Positions 43,326-50,886 of a DNA stretch of 64,000 nucleotides are shown here, one piece after another. The position numbers and the translations under genes were made by a program. A model generated the notes under the pieces. The model saw nothing but the letters and a program-made list of their open reading frames with translations. It had not been told where the DNA came from and searched no databases. Source of the DNA: CAWAXW01 sp963786155 (GTDB lineage: Bacteria > Actinomycetota > CADDZG01 > WHSQ01); NCBI GenBank assembly GCA_963786155.1, contig CAWAXW010000006.1, positions 1,116,001-1,180,000 on the forward strand, in the 5' to 3' direction. Numbering within the stretch: the stretch's first letter is position 1; each line of letters starts with the position of its first letter.

Positions 43326-44630
43326 CTAAACCTTGATCTGCGGAGATCTGGTGGCCCCGCAGATGTAGTCGTCCTTAGAGAACTCTTCGTTGTTTTCGAG
43401 GACATACATTGCGCGGACCTCGGCCCAGAACGTGCCCCCTGCTCTGAGGTGTTTCTTGAACGTGTCTGACAAAGCTCCCGTGGCGAACTTGCCATCGCGA
43501 AGGCTAGCCGACCCGAGCCACCTCTCCTTGCCTTTGATCAGTTTGTAGAGTTTCGCCTCTTGCTCATATTTGGTCCGACAATGCGTTGCACCGTCAGGCT
43601 CAGTCAAGGTGCCCGACCAGGCCTTTTTCGTGACCTTGATAGTCAGGGTTCTCTCGTGACAAACGAGTTCAGCCGTCCAGTCACAGCCGAAGACTCGCCC
43701 AAACGGCTCTTTAGCCGGTACCCAGTCGATCGTCGTCTTTTGGCTACCAACGGACGGTTCGCCGAATGTCTGATCGTCCCTGAGACACGTTTCTGAGACG
43801 GTCGGGCGGAAGGTCACGGTGTAGTGCGAGGTCTCCGATTGTTGCGACTCGTAGAGCTTTTCCCATGTGTCGGGCAGGAGCGAATCGTGCAGGTCGATCC
43901 CGTGGGTCCCCGCCTCGTCGAATTGCCTGGTGATGCCTCTGGTGTTGGAGGACCCGTCCTGAATGACGGTCACAGCGCCGGCGCCAGGCACAGTCACGTG
44001 CATCGTGCCGCGACCGTCCCACTCGGTGTCCGAGCCGTTGTCGAACTCGTGGTACCAGAACGGGACCGTCTGCTGGGCGTCGTCGATAGAGAAGTCGCTG
44101 CTCGGACAAACGGTGGGACTATCCAAAGGGGTACTGGCCGCCCCGACTGTCGATCCCGCGGGTGTCGAGGAGTCGACCAGATAGCCGCACAGCTGGTACT
44201 GCGAAGGTTCGTCGATCTGCGGGTAACTGCCACGAAAAAGGGAGAAGCGTCTGGAGTACGGCCCAGCGGGGACCGTGGATGGGGCCATCTGGCCCGATCT
44301 GTCATCGATGGACATGTTCGGAGTTACGGAACCTTGTGAGGAATCCCATGTCGCAGGGCAAGGGGTGCTGATCGACAGCAAGGTCGCCTTGAGCGCGTGG
44401 CAGGCCTGGGTCGAGGGACATGTAGCGGAAGCGGGTGCGTTCCCGCTCATGGTGATCTCTTGCCCGTCAGGCCTAGAGCCGTTTGGCGCGAACCATTCTG
44501 CAGTCACCGTCAGGGCGTCACTTGCTGTTGACGCCTTCGCCTGAGGCATGCTCACCCAGGCTGTCGAGGTAAGGATGGCCATAGCCATGTAGATCCCGAG
44601 TGCTCTGCTCGTCCGCCGCTGGCTCGACAT
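43326..44630 (-). CDS. Secreted Cys-containing protein B (paralogue of 41777-42580), unknown
   Basis: 434 residues from ATG 44630, preceded by GAGGGGG; an upstream in-frame extension to 44741 is rejected. Signal peptide RALGIYMAMAILTSTAWVSM. An N-terminal extra region of about 170 residues is followed by the part shared with protein A: CPSSDFSIDDAQQTVP, MHVTVPGAGAVTVIQDG, FDEAGTHGIDLHDSL, TTIDWVPAKEP, CDWTAELVCHERTLTIKV and DDYICGATRSPQIKV. Convergent to the dirigent-like gene. The 66-nt gap on its 3' side holds nothing recognised. Confidence 0.68.
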   Translation of the reverse strand: MSSQRRTSRALGIYMAMAILTSTAWVSMPQAKASTASDALTVTAEWFAPNGSRPDGQEITMSGNAPASATCPSTQACHALKATLLSISTPCPATWDSSQGSVTPNMSIDDRSGQMAPSTVPAGPYSRRFSLFRGSYPQIDEPSQYQLCGYLVDSSTPAGSTVGAASTPLDSPTVCPSSDFSIDDAQQTVPFWYHEFDNGSDTEWDGRGTMHVTVPGAGAVTVIQDGSSNTRGITRQFDEAGTHGIDLHDSLLPDTWEKLYESQQSETSHYTVTFRPTVSETCLRDDQTFGEPSVGSQKTTIDWVPAKEPFGRVFGCDWTAELVCHERTLTIKVTKKAWSGTLTEPDGATHCRTKYEQEAKLYKLIKGKERWLGSASLRDGKFATGALSDTFKKHLRAGGTFWAEVRAMYVLENNEEFSKDDYICGATRSPQIKV

Positions 44631-44778
44631 TCCGTGCCCCCTCGTCGCCTTCGGTAGCCCAGACGGGCAGCCGGCCGCAGCGAGCACGGTGGAATCAGTG
44701 GACTCCCCTTTTGACTGACCGGCTATACGTAACCATCGCAAGCTGCTGAAGGGGACTCGACAGGGCCGTCCGCAAACG

Positions 44779-44933
44779 GGTTCGAGATAGTCCCGCTAAA
44801 TTGCCTTTCCGCTCAGCTCATCTGCGCCTAGGGGTTCACCAAGCACAGCGCTTATCCCGATCTAGACAACTGATACAGAGATTGCGCACAACGCAATGCA
44901 AAGGAGTTGGCAGAGCTGTTGAGGCACTCCTAG
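44779..44933 (+). repeat. Composite repeat copy 2: 5' module plus DUF72 3'-end relic with internal stop
   Basis: The 5' module (44779-44864) resembles that of copy 1, with CACAGCGCTTATCCCGATCT almost identical. From 44865 the frame reads DN, a stop (TGA 44871-44873), then YRDCAQRNAKELAELLRHS and TAG 44931-44933. Compared with the complete gene, most differences are at third codon positions (AAG-GAG-TTG-GCA versus AAG-GAG-TTA-GCG). The relic therefore evolved as coding sequence before it broke. Confidence 0.8.
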
Positions 44934-45050
44934 CCCCTACGCTTACCGTAAGACAGAAGCGGAACTACAGGCCTGGGTCATCCTCAGCGAGTGTTGCTAA
45001 CTGGTAGTTATGGGTAGGTCTTAATTGGGGTGTGCCCAAATGGGGCGCTC

Positions 45051-45066
45051 TCCTCCAAGAGGAGGA
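45051..45066 (+). promoter_or_regulatory. Hairpin masking the Shine-Dalgarno of the RTX gene
   Basis: TCCTCC-AAGA-GGAGGA is a perfect 6-bp stem with a 4-nt loop, and its 3' arm is the whole Shine-Dalgarno sequence of ATG 45070. If formed in the mRNA it would hold translation back. Confidence 0.55.
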
Positions 45067-45069
45067 ATC

Positions 45070-45708
45070 ATGCGCCAACGTCATCACCACCGAATCTATA
45101 TTGGGGTCTTCGCCAGCATCGTGATCATGTTCACAGGCATGCCCGCCGCCCAAGCCGCAGTCGACTGCGTCGTTGGCCCCGGCGTGACGCAAACAAATAC
45201 GAGCGTGACCGGAACCAACGGGAACGACACGATCGATTGCAGCGGAGCGAAGCCCGGCAAGGAGATCAATAGCAAGGGCGGCAACGACACTGTCACCGGC
45301 TCGGCGTTCGACGACACGATCGACGGCGATGGCGGGAACGACACCATGACCGGTGGCCGCGGGAAGGACAACCTGATCGGGAACCGTGGCCACGACACCC
45401 TGACGGGCAGCGGTGGGCACGACCTCCTGTACGGCGGCAAGGGCAACGACACCCTGACCGGCAGCGCTGGCGTGGGCAACGACACCTTGAAAGGTGGCGC
45501 AGGAGACGATCGCCTGAACGGCGGCACCGGCCCCGACTTCATGTACGGCGGCCCGGGCACCGACATCCTGAGCGGTGATGCCGGGCGCGATACCTTGAGA
45601 GGCCCTCCAAATGACGGGAGCGTGGACGATCTCAATGGTGGGTCCGGCACCGACACCTGCAAGGGACCGGGGCCGGACGGCGATACGCTCGTCGACTGCA
45701 ACCCCTAG
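45070..45708 (+). CDS. Secreted RTX (hemolysin-type) calcium-binding repeat protein
   Basis: 212 residues from ATG 45070. Signal peptide IYIGVFASIVIMFTGMPAAQ. The remainder is a run of glycine/aspartate nonapeptides, e.g. GGNDTVTGS, GGNDTMTGG, RGHDTLTGS, GGHDLLYGG, KGNDTLTGS, GAGDDRLNGG and GGPGTDILSG, about twelve repeats that form a Ca2+-bound beta-roll. It has an N-terminal Sec signal and two terminal Cys (TDTCKG, LVDCNP), whereas classical RTX proteins use a C-terminal type I signal. No enzymatic domain. A surface adhesin or matrix role is inferred. Confidence 0.88.
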   Translation: MRQRHHHRIYIGVFASIVIMFTGMPAAQAAVDCVVGPGVTQTNTSVTGTNGNDTIDCSGAKPGKEINSKGGNDTVTGSAFDDTIDGDGGNDTMTGGRGKDNLIGNRGHDTLTGSGGHDLLYGGKGNDTLTGSAGVGNDTLKGGAGDDRLNGGTGPDFMYGGPGTDILSGDAGRDTLRGPPNDGSVDDLNGGSGTDTCKGPGPDGDTLVDCNP

Positions 45709-45741
45709 CGCCACGCAGTCGGTCATCAGCGCGGGAGGCGT

Positions 45742-46395
45742 CTATCTCGTCAGCACCGCATGCGTGACGCCGTCGGTGCCTAGGAACTCCGTGCAGTGGT
45801 AGGCGGTTAGTGCGCTGTTCATGTTTTCGAAAAGGCGCTCTCCTGCGCCCAGAACCACTGGAGTGATAGCCACGTGCAGGCGGTCGATAAGTCCAGCGCG
45901 CAGGTACTGTTGAACGGTCGAGGCTCCTCCTCCGAGCCGGACATCTCTGCCTTCAGCTGCTTCGAAGGCACGTTGCAGTGCCGACTCGATCCCATCTGTC
46001 ACGAAGCGGAACGTGGTGCCACCTTCCATCCGGATGTCGCCCCGCGGAAAGTGGGTCAAGACAAACACGTCGTGGTGATAGGGCGGTTCGTCTCCCCACC
46101 AACCCGTCCAGTCCTCGTCGCCCCATTCACCGCGTATCGGACCGAACATGTTGCGACCCATAATGGTCGCGCCGATGTTGTCGTTGCCGGCGATCATGAA
46201 GTCGTTACTCACTCCTTCTTCGCCCCCCGACTCGCCGACCATCTCGCGCCAGTGACGCGTGGTGAAGATCCACTCGTGCAGCTCCTCGCCACCTTCGCCG
46301 AGAGGGTTGTCCCGCCCCTGGTTTGAACCGGCAGCGAATCCATCGAGAGAGATCGAAAGATTGTGTACTCGGAGTAGCGGCACTATGCCCTCCAT
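45742..46395 (-). CDS. Dihydrofolate reductase family protein (RibD C-terminal-like)
   Basis: 217 residues. LLRVHNLSISLDGFAAGSNQ, TIMGRNMFGPIRGEW, VFVLTHFPR, VRLGGGASTVQQYLRAGLID and LHVAITPVVLGAGERLF fit the RibD_C/DHFR fold that binds NADPH. Proteins of this kind are often annotated as deaminase-reductases of unknown substrate. An internal GTG after GGAGGG (five codons in) could be the true start. Confidence 0.88.
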   Translation of the reverse strand: MEGIVPLLRVHNLSISLDGFAAGSNQGRDNPLGEGGEELHEWIFTTRHWREMVGESGGEEGVSNDFMIAGNDNIGATIMGRNMFGPIRGEWGDEDWTGWWGDEPPYHHDVFVLTHFPRGDIRMEGGTTFRFVTDGIESALQRAFEAAEGRDVRLGGGASTVQQYLRAGLIDRLHVAITPVVLGAGERLFENMNSALTAYHCTEFLGTDGVTHAVLTR

Positions 46396-46439
46396 TCCAG
46401 ATCGGTCAACGGACTAGGAAGGACCGTATTCTGCGGGAT

Positions 46440-46514
46440 ATGACGATCGTGCGGATGGACAACGTGCTCATCGTGGTGGAGGACATCGAGGCCGCCAAGT
46501 CATTCTTCTGTTGA
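46440..46514 (+). pseudogene. 24-codon VOC/glyoxalase N-terminal stub
   Basis: MTIVRMDNVLIVVEDIEAAK followed by SFFC and TGA. This is the first strand and helix of a VOC-family (glyoxalase/bleomycin-resistance) protein, cut off before any metal ligand region. The stop overlaps the TTG start of the antiporter (TTGA at 46511-46514). It is either a deletion scar or a short leader that now couples translation to the antiporter. Confidence 0.7.
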
Positions 46515-47808
46515 CTGAAACCGGCCAAACGCTCGCCGGGCCCACGGTCCTGCTCGTGCTTTTCGTCTTTTACGGCCTAATGGCCGAGCGCTTGGAGCGC
46601 TGGCTGATCTCGTCGGCCATGTTCTTCGTCGTTGCTGGTGTGCTGCTGGGCTCGAGTGGTGCCGACCTCCTTCCTCTTCACCTCCGGAGCGAAACGATGC
46701 TCGTGGTCACGGAGCTGACGTTGGGACTCTTGCTTTTTGCCGACGCAGCGACCGTGCGGCTCCGAGATTTGGAGAGGGACGAGAAGCTGCCGACCCGCCT
46801 TCTCACGGTAGGGCTACTTCTCACGATCGCCCTCGGGACGGTCGTGGCGAGGGCTTTGTTCCCGCGGCTGGTTGGGCGGTTGCAGCATTGATCGCGTCGA
46901 TCTTGGCGCCAACCGACGCGGCTCTTGGACTGGCGGTTGTGATGAACAAGATTGTCCCGGCGCGGGTGCGCAGGACCCTCAACGTAGAAAGCGGCCTGAA
47001 CGACGGAATCGTCGCGCCATTCGTCACGTTGTTCCTTCTCTTTGTGCTCTCCGAGGAGGCGGTCGGTTCAGGCGATTGGCTTGCGGAGTCCTTGAAGGAG
47101 ATCGGCCTTGCCGTGGTCGCCGCAATCGTGGTCGGGTTCGGTGGGGGCAAGTTGATGGTTGCCGCTCGAAGATTGAAGTGGACATCGGACGTTTCCGAGC
47201 AATTGGTGGTTCTTGCGCTTGCCCTCTTGGCCTACGAGGGAGCGGTGGTGATCGGGGGCAACGGATTCGTCTCCGCGTTCGCCGCCGGCCTCCTTTTCGG
47301 AGCCGCAACCCGCGCGCAGATGGAGAAACCGATCGAGTCGACCGAGACGGTGGGCCTTTTCGGGTCCTTCTTTGTGTGGACTGTGTTCGGAAGTTTGTTA
47401 GTGGGCCCCGTTCTCACCGGAAATATCGAGCCTCGCGCTATCGTCTACGCCGTCGCCAGCCTCTCCCTCGTGAGGATGGTGCCGGTGGCGCTCGCGCTGG
47501 TCGGTTTAGGACTCCGCCGCGACACCGTGGCTTTCATTGGATGGTTCGGGCCACGAGGTCTCGCCTCCGTAGTGTTCACACTCATTGCTGTGGAAGCGCT
47601 CCATGGAGCCGGCGTCGTCGCCGATGGCATCGTGCAGATAGCGACGTGGACGATCCTTATGTCCGTGATACTGCACGGGGTCTCCGCGTCTCCTCTCGCC
47701 CGTGTTTACAGCCGCCGCCTGAGCGGCTCCGGCGACATCCCGGAACTCCGGACGACGCCCGATATCCGCGTCAGGCGCCGTAGCATCGTCGATCGGACGA
47801 TCGACTAA
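46511..47808 (+). CDS. CPA1-type Na+/H+ antiporter (NhaP-like), one frameshift
   Basis: Start TTG 46511. N-terminal helices TVLLVLFVFYGLMAERLERW and FFVVAGVLLGSSGADLLPL. A one-base loss near 46865 separates them from AASILAPTDAALG-like sequence (SILAPTDAALGLAVVMNK), which holds the transport Asp. NVESGLNDGIVAPFVTLFLL follows, a CPA1 hallmark with a second Asp, then ALVGLGLRRDTVAFIGWFGP. Corrected length is 432 residues, about 12 helices. Exchanges Na+ or K+ for H+ across the membrane. Confidence 0.87.
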
Positions 47809-47843
47809 TCCGCGCAATTCCTCAAGGGAGGCAAGAAGTCGAG

Positions 47844-48275
47844 TTGACGAACCTGAGCTCACTGGACGCGTTGGTAGGTGACTGGACGATCAAGGCGGGG
47901 TTCGCGGACGCGCCTGATGGGTCCGTGACCTTTGAATGGATGCCCGGGGAACGGTTCCTGATCGAGCGATGGGAGGTGCCGGTACCCGAGGCGCCGGACG
48001 GGGTGGCGATCATCGGCTTGGCCGCCGATCGAGATGGATTCGTTCAGCACTACTTCGACTCGAGAGGCGTGGCGCGCCTGTACCAGATGACCCTGTCCGG
48101 GGGAGTGTGGAAGCTATGGCGTGAGTCGGCCGACTTCTCGCCACTGGATTTCAAGCAGCGATACGAAGGAACCTTCAGCGATGACGGCCGAATGATCACC
48201 GGCACCTGGGAGATCTCACACGACGGAACCACCTACGAGAAGGACTTCGACCTCAGCTACGAAAAGCGCTCCTGA
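47844..48275 (+). CDS. Small lipocalin-like/DUF1579-like protein
   Basis: 143 residues. Begins LSSLDALVGDWTIKAGFADA and continues with alternating strands (FEWMPGERFLIERWEVP, VQHYFDSRGVARLYQMTL, RYEGTFSDDGRMITGTWEIS). LVGDWTI recalls DUF1579 and other small beta-barrels. TTG 47844 follows GGGAGG. No catalytic residues stand out; the family is tentative. Confidence 0.65.
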   Translation: MTNLSSLDALVGDWTIKAGFADAPDGSVTFEWMPGERFLIERWEVPVPEAPDGVAIIGLAADRDGFVQHYFDSRGVARLYQMTLSGGVWKLWRESADFSPLDFKQRYEGTFSDDGRMITGTWEISHDGTTYEKDFDLSYEKRS

Positions 48276-48293
48276 CCGACCCTTAACAAGTCG

Positions 48294-49643
48294 TCACTTG
48301 AAGGCAAAGAGTGGGGGAAAGACGACGACGACGGCCGCTGTCCAGAGGGCGAAGACGGGCAGGTAGGAGGTCTGCCAGCGCTCGAGTTGGTGGAAGGCGA
48401 TCTTTCGCCCGAGGAACTGCGTTGACAGCCAGGCTGTCCCGGCCAGGTTCACGAGCAGCACGAGGTTGAGGCCGAGCGCAGCCGCGCGGTTCGGAGTGAA
48501 TCCGAGATCGCCGATCCGGGCCACCATCGCCCATAGGACCAACACGTCGAGCACGAGGGCGCTCACGATCGCGAGAAGTTGCACGCGGTCCATCAGGCCT
48601 GCCGGGCGGGACGGCTCCCTCGCCGACATCCCGTAGAGGACGAGCCCCAGCACGACCACCAAAAGCGCGTCGAACACGCCGAGCAACTCGCGGTCGAATG
48701 CGTTGGCCGTGCCGGACACGGCATAGGCGGCAGCGGCAACTACCAGCATCACGGCGAAGAGCGGAGTGAACACCATGGTGAGCACCGGCGCCATGTTCTC
48801 CACGACATGCTGCTTGGACTCCACGAGCCACGCCGCCACGATCACGGCACCCGCTGCGCCCGACGGCAGCACCAACTCGATCACCGTTTCGGCAAGGCCG
48901 GTCCCGACCGGCTCGAGGATCAGCGCAGTCAGCCCGATCAACACGCCGCCACCGAGTGCGATGAGCACGTAGTAGATGATCCATTCGCCGGTGAAACGGA
49001 CGAAGTCCATTCGCCGCTCGTGGGATCGGAGCGTGCCGCCCATGTACGGGTACGCGACCGCGAACCACAGCGCGATGGGAAGGTGCGCAGCAACGAGGAG
49101 TTCGGTGGCGGAATCGGAAGAGTACGGGTAGAGGTTCACCACGAGGGCGGCGACGAGGAACGGCGCGGCCGCCAGCGCCCACTGCCGGGCAGCGAGCTTC
49201 CTTCGACGGGCGAAGTATCCGACAAGGAAAGGCAACACCAACAGACTGAAGCTCCGGTAGAACCAGTCTGCTTCCTCTTCGGGGAAGCCGGCGGCGAGCC
49301 ATGCGATCTGCATCGCGACGGCCGCAGCAAGAGCGAAGGCGAATGCTTCGAACCACCTGCTGGATAAGCGCGCCGGCTCGTCCTCGTCCCTCAGGACAAG
49401 CTGTTTCCATAATCGCCCGCTGTGTTCGCGTGCGAACTCCCGGGCGAGGGTGTCGAGGTCGCCCATCCGTTTCACCGCGACGAGGAACGCTTCATCGGCT
49501 GTGAGCCCCGCCGCGTCCAACTCGGTGATCTGGTCGCGGAGATGACCCTCTAGCTCATCGACGTCGCGGCCGTCGACCGCGGGCGCCTTCGCAACGTAGG
49601 CCCGCCACTCGGCGATCTGCGTCTCGACGTCATCCACGATCAT
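48294..49643 (-). CDS. Multi-pass membrane protein with permease-prefix domain
   Basis: 449 residues. N-terminal soluble segment of about 80 residues (VETQIAEWRAYVAKAPAVDG, LEGHLRDQITELDAAGLTAD and LVAVKRMGDLDTLAREFARE) is the prefix domain commonly encoded next to PadR regulators. About ten membrane helices follow. The start overlaps the padR stop by 4 nt (49640-49643). It probably senses or transports something under control of that PadR protein; substrate unknown. Confidence 0.82.
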   Translation of the reverse strand: MIVDDVETQIAEWRAYVAKAPAVDGRDVDELEGHLRDQITELDAAGLTADEAFLVAVKRMGDLDTLAREFAREHSGRLWKQLVLRDEDEPARLSSRWFEAFAFALAAAVAMQIAWLAAGFPEEEADWFYRSFSLLVLPFLVGYFARRRKLAARQWALAAAPFLVAALVVNLYPYSSDSATELLVAAHLPIALWFAVAYPYMGGTLRSHERRMDFVRFTGEWIIYYVLIALGGGVLIGLTALILEPVGTGLAETVIELVLPSGAAGAVIVAAWLVESKQHVVENMAPVLTMVFTPLFAVMLVVAAAAYAVSGTANAFDRELLGVFDALLVVVLGLVLYGMSAREPSRPAGLMDRVQLLAIVSALVLDVLVLWAMVARIGDLGFTPNRAAALGLNLVLLVNLAGTAWLSTQFLGRKIAFHQLERWQTSYLPVFALWTAAVVVVFPPLFAFK

Positions 49644-50011
49644 GCCTTGTCGAGGGCCGTTGCGAGCCTGGCCGAGCCTCGCCAGACGTCATCCAACGCA
49701 CGCGTCACGGTCGCCCACTGTTTCCGCTGCTCCGCGAGCGCGACTCGCCCCCCATCGGTGATCGCGTAATACCTGCGACGACGCTCTCCGCGAGGCGTGC
49801 GCCACTCCGTCGTCACGTATCCGACCCGGCTGAGCCGATGCAGCAGGGGATAGAGCATCCCGTCGGTCCATTCGAGCTCACCGCCGGAAAGCTCGCGCAC
49901 CCGCTTCAGGATCGCGTAGCCGTAGCTCTCTTCCTTTGCCAGGATCGCGAGGACGAGCGGCGTAGCCGAGGCCGCAACCAGATCCTTGTCGATATGCACG
50001 TTTCCCCCCAT
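49640..50011 (-). CDS. PadR family transcriptional regulator
   Basis: 123 residues from ATG 50011; ATG 50038 and GTG 49999 are alternatives in frame. Winged helix: TPLVLAILAKEESYGYAILK, GELEWTDGMLYPLLHRLSRV and YVTTEWRTPRGERRRRYYAI, followed by a short C-terminal helix. Encoded in one coupled unit with the prefix-domain membrane protein, the usual partner of this PadR group. Likely a repressor of its own operon. Confidence 0.93.
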   Translation of the reverse strand: MGGNVHIDKDLVAASATPLVLAILAKEESYGYAILKRVRELSGGELEWTDGMLYPLLHRLSRVGYVTTEWRTPRGERRRRYYAITDGGRVALAEQRKQWATVTRALDDVWRGSARLATALDKA

Positions 50012-50068
50012 AGCTGGAAGCTCAATGCATAGAACCACAAGGTATTCGCCGCCGCAAGTAGGTACGGG

Positions 50069-50389
50069 TCACACGACGAGCGTCGCGTCGTTCAGCGGGT
50101 AATCCACCCGGATGACGTCCGCGTTGTGGGCGCCGATCCATTCGGCGAACGCGACGTGCGTGGGATGTGAGTAGTAGGCCTGGTGAGCATCCTCGGATTC
50201 GAACTCCGTCAACAACAAGTAGTCGTAGCCGGCCGAGCGTCCCGTCACGTCTTTGCCTATGCGAAGGCCCGTGAAGCCTGGGATCGCATCGGGCCACTCG
50301 CGCACCCCGGCGAACATCCACGTTTCCTCATCGGCCGTCAACGGCTCGGCGAACTTGAACAGCACCACGTGCTGCGCTCGATCAGCCAC
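50069..50389 (-). CDS. Stress-responsive alpha/beta barrel (Dabb) protein
   Basis: 106 residues. AQHVVLFKFAEPLTADEETW, GFTGLRIGKDVTGRSAGYDY, LLLTEFESEDAHQAYYSHPT and HVAFAEWIGAH are classic Dabb motifs of a dimeric ferredoxin-like fold. It is monocistronic and divergent from the cupin gene. Function unknown. Confidence 0.92.
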   Translation of the reverse strand: MADRAQHVVLFKFAEPLTADEETWMFAGVREWPDAIPGFTGLRIGKDVTGRSAGYDYLLLTEFESEDAHQAYYSHPTHVAFAEWIGAHNADVIRVDYPLNDATLVV

Positions 50390-50448
50390 GGTTCAGTACC
50401 TCCTGGTCACGCTACAGTCGCTCGGAATGGACAGAAAGGAATGAATAC

Positions 50449-50880
50449 ATGAGCGAGCAGAGCCAACGGTACTTCGCACAACAGCAGGGAGCACGGCCCG
50501 AAGGCGAGGGGCGCTTCTTCAAGTGGGATGGCCAGGACCCGATCGAGGTCGTGCCGGGACTTCGCTTCCAGCCGGTGCTCGGGGACCAGCTCATGGCCAA
50601 CTTCGTCTACTTCGAGCCGAACGTCGAAGCTCCTGTCCATTGGCATGACGAGGAGCAGATCTCAATCGTGCTGGAAGGTGAGTTCGAGTTCGAGGTCGGC
50701 GGACAGAAGCAGATCGTGAAGCGCGGCGACGCCGTGTTGATCCCGCCGAACGTGCCGCATGGGGCGCGGACCTACGACACCACCTGTGTGGAGATGGACA
50801 TCTTCAACCCACCGCGCCACGGCCTGCTCGAGCTGATGGGCCTCATCGGACCCGACGGCAAGCGCACCGATCAGAGCTGA
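50449..50880 (+). CDS. Cupin-domain protein
   Basis: 143 residues. A single cupin with metal motif 1 VHWHDEEQISIVLEGEFEFE (two His and Glu) and motif 2 IPPNVPHGARTYD (His). AGAAAGGAAT precedes the ATG at suitable spacing. No second domain. Substrate unknown. Converges with the ppk2 gene after 6 nt. Confidence 0.9.
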   Translation: MSEQSQRYFAQQQGARPEGEGRFFKWDGQDPIEVVPGLRFQPVLGDQLMANFVYFEPNVEAPVHWHDEEQISIVLEGEFEFEVGGQKQIVKRGDAVLIPPNVPHGARTYDTTCVEMDIFNPPRHGLLELMGLIGPDGKRTDQS

Positions 50881-50886
50881 CCCGGG

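Larger units (their letters stand above)
44631..45069. other. 440-bp intergenic stretch containing composite repeat copy 2
   Basis: Divergent gap between protein B and the RTX gene, visibly more AT-rich than its flanks. It holds the 5' region of B, the composite repeat at 44779-44933, an AT-richer stretch with no clear promoter, and the SD-masking hairpin at 45051-45066. No ORF with coding character was seen besides the relic. Confidence 0.7.

Noticed and set aside
44801..45007. 68-residue ORF over the second DUF72 relic
   Set aside because: It runs in a different frame from the relic, has no Shine-Dalgarno and no coding character.
45280..45640. CRISPR-like or satellite DNA repeats
   Set aside because: The periodic GGC-AACGACACC pattern is in frame and encodes RTX nonapeptides of variable sequence; there are no spacers.
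41540..45708. Integrative element with attL/attR at the DUF72 3' end
   Set aside because: The duplicated gene ends fit such a model, but no integrase, recombinase, relaxase or tRNA was found; kept only as one explanation in the findings.
48283..49410. 375-residue minus-strand ORF within the prefix-domain membrane gene
   Set aside because: Arg/Gly/Ala-rich out-of-frame translation; the overlapping frame encodes clear membrane helices and the prefix domain.
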